Positions 42,061 to 46,022 of a DNA stretch of 46,022 nucleotides are shown here, piece after piece. The notes beneath the pieces were generated by a model that was not told the DNA's origin, searched no databases, and saw nothing but the letters and a program-made list of their open reading frames with translations. Source of the DNA: Anaerolineae bacterium (GTDB taxonomy: Bacteria; Chloroflexota; Anaerolineae; Promineifilales; Promineifilaceae). How positions within the stretch are numbered: position 1 is the first letter of the stretch; each line of letters starts with the position of its first letter. A program made the position numbers and the translations under genes. Where the stretch lies: assembly GCA_030425205.1 (NCBI GenBank), contig JAUIAP010000048.1, positions 1 to 46,022 on the forward strand. The letters are read 5' to 3'.

Positions 42061-43380
42061 ATGTCTCGCAAACTTCGCGTCTATCCGCAAACCACGCCGC
42101 TACGCGGCACAATTACCGTACCCGGCGATAAGTCGGTCAGCCACCGTTCTATCATGCTGGGGGCACTCGCCAACGGAAAAAGTTACATTCGCCGCTGGCT
42201 GCCTGCGGGAGACCCACGTTCAACGCTGCAAATTTTTCGCCAGATGGGCGTCAACATCGCTGTGCAAGAGAACAGCGCGACCAGCTGGGATTTGGAGATT
42301 GATGGCGTTGGGTTGCATGGCTTGCAACCTTCAGACCGTGCGCTCGACTCGCGTAACGCGGGGACATGCATCCGACTGCTGGCAGGTATCATGGCGGGGC
42401 AAAACTTTTCTTCCATATTAGATGGGAGTGAACAGTTGCGAAATCGGCCGATGCGCCGCATCATCGTCCCGCTCCAACAAATGGGGGCAAATATCCGCAG
42501 CAGCAATGACAAGGCACCGCTCTATATCGAACCAGCCGAGCTACAGCCAATCACCTATGAATTGCCCGTCGCCAGCGCACAGATCAAGAGTTGCGTATTA
42601 CTCGCAGGTCTCTACGTCAATGGCACAACCCGCATCGTCGAACCAGGCCCTGCGCGTGATCACACCGAAAGGATGTTGACCGCGATGGGTGTTGATGTGC
42701 AGACAAATGGCAACACTATCTCATTAACACCACCAAGCGAGTTGCGACCCCTTGACTTAACCGTGCCGGCCGACATATCCAGTGCAGCATTCCCGCTCAT
42801 CGCCGCCGCCATCATCCCCCACTCTGAAATCACCATTGAAAACTGTGGGCAAAACGAGACGCGCACAGGCATCTTAGAGATTCTAGAAATGATGGGGGCA
42901 GAATTGACCGTGACAAATCAGCAGGTCACGGGTGGGGAGCCTGCGGCCGATCTCGCCATCACATTTAGCGAAATGCACGGCGCAAATATCGGCGGCGAGG
43001 TTGTTGTCCGCGCGATTGACGAATTCCCCATTTTAGCCGTTGCGTTGTCACAAGCAGCGGGAAAAAGTACGGTGCGTGATGCGGCTGAACTGCGTGTCAA
43101 AGAGGTCGATCGCATCAGCGTCTTGGCGGGTGAATTGGCAAAGATGGGTGTCACGATGGATGAACACCCCGATGGCTTCACGATTGAGGGGCCGATTCAT
43201 TTGCAAGGGGCCGAAGTTGAAAGTCATGACGACCATCGCTTGGGAATGTCATTAGCAGTGGCTGCATTAGCCGCAAACGCACCAACCATTATCGGCGAAG
43301 CTAACTGCGTGGCAGACAGCTTTCCTGGTTTTGTCGAAACGATGAACGCGCTCGGCGCACGCATGGAGTGGCTTGATTAG
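42061..43380 (+). CDS. aroA: 3-phosphoshikimate 1-carboxyvinyltransferase (EPSP synthase)
   Basis: 439-aa enzyme of the shikimate pathway, joining shikimate-3-phosphate and PEP to make EPSP for aromatic amino acids. Signatures: VPGDKSVSHRSIMLGALA (substrate Lys, Ser, Arg), DSRNAGTCIRLLAG, the middle PVASAQIKSCVLLAG, VKEVDRISVLAGELAKMG and near the C-terminus HDDHRLGMSLAVAAL. Full length and intact. No other shikimate gene is adjacent. The 118 nt before it hold no clear ribosome site or promoter. Confidence 0.95.
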   Translation: MSRKLRVYPQTTPLRGTITVPGDKSVSHRSIMLGALANGKSYIRRWLPAGDPRSTLQIFRQMGVNIAVQENSATSWDLEIDGVGLHGLQPSDRALDSRNAGTCIRLLAGIMAGQNFSSILDGSEQLRNRPMRRIIVPLQQMGANIRSSNDKAPLYIEPAELQPITYELPVASAQIKSCVLLAGLYVNGTTRIVEPGPARDHTERMLTAMGVDVQTNGNTISLTPPSELRPLDLTVPADISSAAFPLIAAAIIPHSEITIENCGQNETRTGILEILEMMGAELTVTNQQVTGGEPAADLAITFSEMHGANIGGEVVVRAIDEFPILAVALSQAAGKSTVRDAAELRVKEVDRISVLAGELAKMGVTMDEHPDGFTIEGPIHLQGAEVESHDDHRLGMSLAVAALAANAPTIIGEANCVADSFPGFVETMNALGARMEWLD

Positions 43381-43403
43381 GAAAACTAAATCCCACTAAC
43401 ATT

Positions 43404-43412
43404 TGCTACAAT
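43404..43412 (+). promoter_or_regulatory. extended -10 for a leaderless mRNA (permease gene)
   Basis: TGC-TACAAT ends exactly 6 nt before ATG 43419, and no ribosome site is present. Confidence 0.55.
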
Positions 43413-43418
43413 GCTGCC

Positions 43419-45098
43419 ATGCACCTAACCCTGCTCCGTTTACGCCGAAAATTGACGTGGCGACGTTTCACGCAAGAGAAAGGCCGCTTGATTGGCCTCA
43501 TCATTGCCCTGATCGTCATTTTGCCAACGGTTGTTGGGATTGCGTTTGGCGCATGGTTTGGCTACACCCATGCGCCTGACCAGTGGCCTTTTCAGATATT
43601 GGCATTTGTCTTGATCGGATTATGGATTGCATGGATCATGTTTCCGCTCATTGCCGCATCATTGAGCGATGGCGTCGATCTGGAGCGGCTGCTGATCTAT
43701 CCAATTCGGCGACGTGATATCGTCCTGAGCAACATGCTTGGAACCCTTTATGATTATCCAACCTATCTCGTCTTGCCGCTCTACGTTGCCATGATCATTG
43801 GCTTCGGTGGCTTTGGCGGACGCAGCCATGCAGCCTCGTCGCTGGCAATGTTGCCACTGTTGTTGATTGTTACAGTGGTTGGGTATGGCTTGATGGTGAC
43901 GGCCAGTCAGTTGGCGACGACCGCATTTGGGGGGATATTGCAAAGTCGCAAAACGCGCGATGTGGCAATCGTGTTGGCATCGGTGTTTGGGTTTGGTTGT
44001 TGGGCATTTTCACAGGCTGTCGCCCGTATCGCAGAGTTTGGATCACAATTCTTAGATGCTGAGCAGCTCGAACAACTCGATGTCTTACATATTTTGCAAT
44101 GGTTTCCGCCGGGTGCGTTGGCGAAATCAGTCGAACAGGCGACATTGGGGCGGTGGGGGATGAGTTTGATTTGGATCGGCTATGCTGCGGGGTGGCTGGT
44201 GTTGTTGGCGTTTCTATGGGGTGCGCTGCTGGATCGCTTGTTAACGGGGAATGGTTTTTTGATCGGCGGTGGAAACGTTGAGAAACAGGAGAAAGTTAAA
44301 AAAGAGCGAAATTGGGGGTGGTTTGATGAGATGTTTTCGGCCGAAACTCGCTACATCTTCCAAAAAGAGCTGGTCACCGCATGGCGCATTCCGCAACGAC
44401 GGATCGGTCTACTGCAAAGCTATCTCATGCCGATCTTCATCGTCGTCTTCCCTGCATTGAGTGCGGGCGGCGATTTCGGCGACATCGCAGGTGAAAACAG
44501 CATCTTCGTCATTCCACTTTACGCCTTTTTTGTCTTTTGGATTCTCGGTCAAAATATGTTGGGCTGGGAACATCTCGGACTGCCCTTTTTGCTGACAACG
44601 CCCGTCGATCGGGGCAAAATTTTTTTGGGCAAGGCAATCGCGCTGTTACTGCTCGGCTCAATCCCACTGATTCTGATCACGCTGATCCTGTTCGTCCTTT
44701 CAGGCAGCGTCACGGTGCTCTTTTATAGTATCATTGGCCTGTTTACGGCGTTTACGGCAATGGGCGTGAACGCGGTCTTCTCCGCATTCTTTCCCTATCC
44801 TGTTCAACTCGACTTCAAGACAAACCGTAATTCATTTACACGGGGCGGTTGTTTGGCCGCATTTATGGTCGTCATCCCCATTCCAATCGCCATTTTTATC
44901 ACCAGCTTGCCGCTGATTGCCCCACCGTTTGTCGCGCGTTTTCTGCCTCAATACAGTCTCTACGCCGTCATAGTTGGGCTTTTAGGTATCGTTTGGGCGG
45001 TTTTCTTTTTGCACATCAGCACACGCTATGCTGGCAAGGAGCTCATCAAGCGTGAGCCAGAGGTGATTCGTGCGGCAAAACCGTCAACCGCAGATTAG
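43419..45098 (+). CDS. ABC-2-type permease-like membrane protein
   Basis: 559-aa membrane protein with about twelve hydrophobic helices in two halves, separated by a cytoplasmic segment around residues 285-325 that is Lys/Glu-rich (EKQEKVKKERNWGWFDEMF). The second half starts RYIFQKELVTAWRIPQRRIG, and features such as LLIYPIRRRDIVLSNMLG resemble large ABC-2/ABC-exporter permeases of unknown cargo. No ATPase gene is next to it in the window. The stop overlaps the end of the convergent lytic transglycosylase gene by 4 nt. Confidence 0.78.
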   Translation: MHLTLLRLRRKLTWRRFTQEKGRLIGLIIALIVILPTVVGIAFGAWFGYTHAPDQWPFQILAFVLIGLWIAWIMFPLIAASLSDGVDLERLLIYPIRRRDIVLSNMLGTLYDYPTYLVLPLYVAMIIGFGGFGGRSHAASSLAMLPLLLIVTVVGYGLMVTASQLATTAFGGILQSRKTRDVAIVLASVFGFGCWAFSQAVARIAEFGSQFLDAEQLEQLDVLHILQWFPPGALAKSVEQATLGRWGMSLIWIGYAAGWLVLLAFLWGALLDRLLTGNGFLIGGGNVEKQEKVKKERNWGWFDEMFSAETRYIFQKELVTAWRIPQRRIGLLQSYLMPIFIVVFPALSAGGDFGDIAGENSIFVIPLYAFFVFWILGQNMLGWEHLGLPFLLTTPVDRGKIFLGKAIALLLLGSIPLILITLILFVLSGSVTVLFYSIIGLFTAFTAMGVNAVFSAFFPYPVQLDFKTNRNSFTRGGCLAAFMVVIPIPIAIFITSLPLIAPPFVARFLPQYSLYAVIVGLLGIVWAVFFLHISTRYAGKELIKREPEVIRAAKPSTAD

Positions 45099-45805
45099 CG
45101 AACGTTTAGCGGGGAATCTGCAACATCAAGCGGTACGGCGTAGGCGCGTACAAAAATCGGCCGATTGCCATCATAGTTCTCATACACAACATGCTCCCCC
45201 AGCGTCATGGGCAAACCAATTGCATAATCTCCCGCCATATAGGTGCGTGTCGCAATATGACCGCGTGGAACCTGCACCGCTACAGTCCAAGCCGTCGCAT
45301 CGTCAGGATCAACACCCTCACGGCTTGCAATCGCTCGTCCATATAGGTTGAGAACGTCGGCTGCGTAGGTGCGCGTTTCCAACGTATCGACCTGTCGCCA
45401 ACCCCCGTTGTATGCGGCCAACGCTGCATGTAAATCACCACCAGCCTGCTGCATGATGTCGGCAATGATCGCCGTCCCCCAGCTGATGTTTGTCTGTGGA
45501 TCGAGCAGAATTGTGCGATTCGGCCGATATTCAAACCCTTCCCCATACGGCATCACGCCCATCAGCCCCACCGCACCCGCATAACTGACGCCATCTGACT
45601 TACCATCCGACTCAACATCGACAATTGCCGCAATCAAGTCTGGGTCGATTTGATATTCCACTGCACTCTCTACAATCAAAGACTCCCAGCGCACAATCTC
45701 CTCGCCCCATGATGGTGCGAGAACTGTCTCATCCTCTTCACTTGCTGCGGCTAGTTGGAAAATTCCAAACAAAAATAGCAAGAAGGCAAAAATCCCTTTC
45801 CTCAT
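45095..45805 (-). CDS. secreted lytic transglycosylase (SLT domain)
   Basis: 236-aa exported protein. Signal peptide MRKGIFAFLLFLFGIFQLAAA (about 1-21, written here without its tail). The SLT (goose-lysozyme-like) domain (about 38-150) has IDPDLIAAIVDVESDGK with the catalytic Glu, GAVGLMGVMP and AALAAYNGGW, the three standard motifs. It cuts peptidoglycan with formation of 1,6-anhydro-MurNAc. The last 80 residues are an extra beta-rich tail (RGHIATRTYMAG, FVRAYAVPL). GGGGAG lies 8 nt upstream of the ATG. Confidence 0.9.
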   Translation of the reverse strand: MRKGIFAFLLFLFGIFQLAAASEEDETVLAPSWGEEIVRWESLIVESAVEYQIDPDLIAAIVDVESDGKSDGVSYAGAVGLMGVMPYGEGFEYRPNRTILLDPQTNISWGTAIIADIMQQAGGDLHAALAAYNGGWRQVDTLETRTYAADVLNLYGRAIASREGVDPDDATAWTVAVQVPRGHIATRTYMAGDYAIGLPMTLGEHVVYENYDGNRPIFVRAYAVPLDVADSPLNVR

Positions 45806-45823
45806 AGTATCTACTCCCCGTAA

Positions 45824-45852
45824 TTGTTATCGGTCACGGAGCATTCTATGAA
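45824..45852 (+). promoter_or_regulatory. candidate promoter for the right-edge genes
   Basis: TTGTTA (45824-45829), a 17-nt spacer and TATGAA (45847-45852), about 95 nt before the leader ORF. Moderate consensus match. Confidence 0.35.
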
Positions 45853-45947
45853 TTGGGGCTGGGTGGGTCAATTGGACACAGAAGTATACACTCTGAATAC
45901 CCTAACCTGGACAAGCCAGAACCAAAAAGGAGGGCAGGTGAGATAAA

Positions 45948-45977
45948 ATGAAAAAGGAAAAATTTCCATTGGAATAA
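45948..45977 (+). CDS. possible 9-codon leader peptide (MKKEKFPLE)
   Basis: A short frame of nine codons ends in TAA at 45975-45977, preceded by AAGGAGGG-type Shine-Dalgarno about 10 nt upstream. It lies 18 nt before the next ATG. Stronger ribosome sites than elsewhere in the window argue for real initiation. It could be a leader peptide or chance. Confidence 0.35.
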   Translation: MKKEKFPLE

Positions 45978-45995
45978 AGCAGAGGAGGTGAAGAA

Positions 45996-46022
45996 ATGGG
46001 AACAGAACTGATAACGCAAAAA
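45996..46022 (+). CDS. start of a gene cut by the window edge
   Basis: ATG 45996 has a near-perfect Shine-Dalgarno, AGGAGGTG (45982-45989), 6 nt upstream. Only MGTELITQK is visible before the sequence ends, so no function can be given. The surrounding A-rich bases differ from the rest of the window. Confidence 0.6.

Overview
The window looks like a chromosomal segment of a Chloroflexota bacterium (Anaerolineae-like). This is inferred from secreted and lipoproteins with Thr/Pro-rich linkers, an N-terminal Cys domain (CPF...YC...C...CPV) joined to SH3 repeats, a chromosomal NurA/HerA operon, and the mix of housekeeping genes. No rRNA, tRNA, insertion sequence, prophage or CRISPR array was seen. 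The palindromic octamer TCGGCCGA (mostly as WTCGGCCGAW) occurs about 57 times by eye, roughly once per 0.8 kb. It lies in genes in all reading frames and in gaps between genes, and it behaves like the HIP1 motif of cyanobacteria.

Layout. 1-4 kb: a DUF6843-like protein, a NarL-type histidine kinase/response regulator pair and a membrane-SRPBCC protein. 4.0-4.8 kb: a DsbA-like lipoprotein whose first active-site Cys codon is an in-frame TGA followed by a SECIS-like hairpin, so a probable selenoprotein. 4.9-9.6 kb: a glycosyltransferase, RNase P RNA (rnpB), a small zinc protein, a CheY-like receiver, the housekeeping sigma factor and a DUF427 protein. 9.7-13.8 kb: a channel-like membrane protein, a VOC protein, a left-handed beta-helix protein and oligoendopeptidase F. 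13.8-17.8 kb: a methyltransferase and a CinA-like/nucleotidyltransferase fusion on the minus strand, three perfect parS sites plus one degenerate one, ubiX, a PNPOx-like protein and an unknown protein. 17.8-27.4 kb: a duplicated-domain lipoprotein, methionine aminopeptidase, a PPDK-N/PEP-synthase-like protein, a small membrane protein, coaE, an ABC-F ATPase and a crotonase. 27.4-33.4 kb: a DNA methylase followed by a NurA nuclease / DUF1801-like acidic-tail protein / small HAS-barrel-like protein / HerA ATPase operon. 33.5-45.8 kb: an SH3 membrane protein, a helical protein, thioredoxin, a CPBP protease, ComEC, a PhoB-type regulator, a DUF368 (PopT) transporter, a HAD hydrolase, aroA, an ABC-2-like permease and a lytic transglycosylase. 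At the right edge two strong Shine-Dalgarno sites precede a 9-codon leader ORF and a gene that runs off the window.

Regulatory picture. Many genes lack a Shine-Dalgarno sequence. Six of them have a -10 box (TANNNT or close, often preceded by TGN) exactly 6 nt before the ATG, which points to leaderless mRNAs. Intrinsic terminators are clear after the CheY gene, the sigma factor, DUF427, the helical protein/thioredoxin pair, the PhoB-type regulator and popT. The parS cluster suggests the segment lies in the origin-proximal part of the chromosome, although dnaA, parA and parB are not in view.
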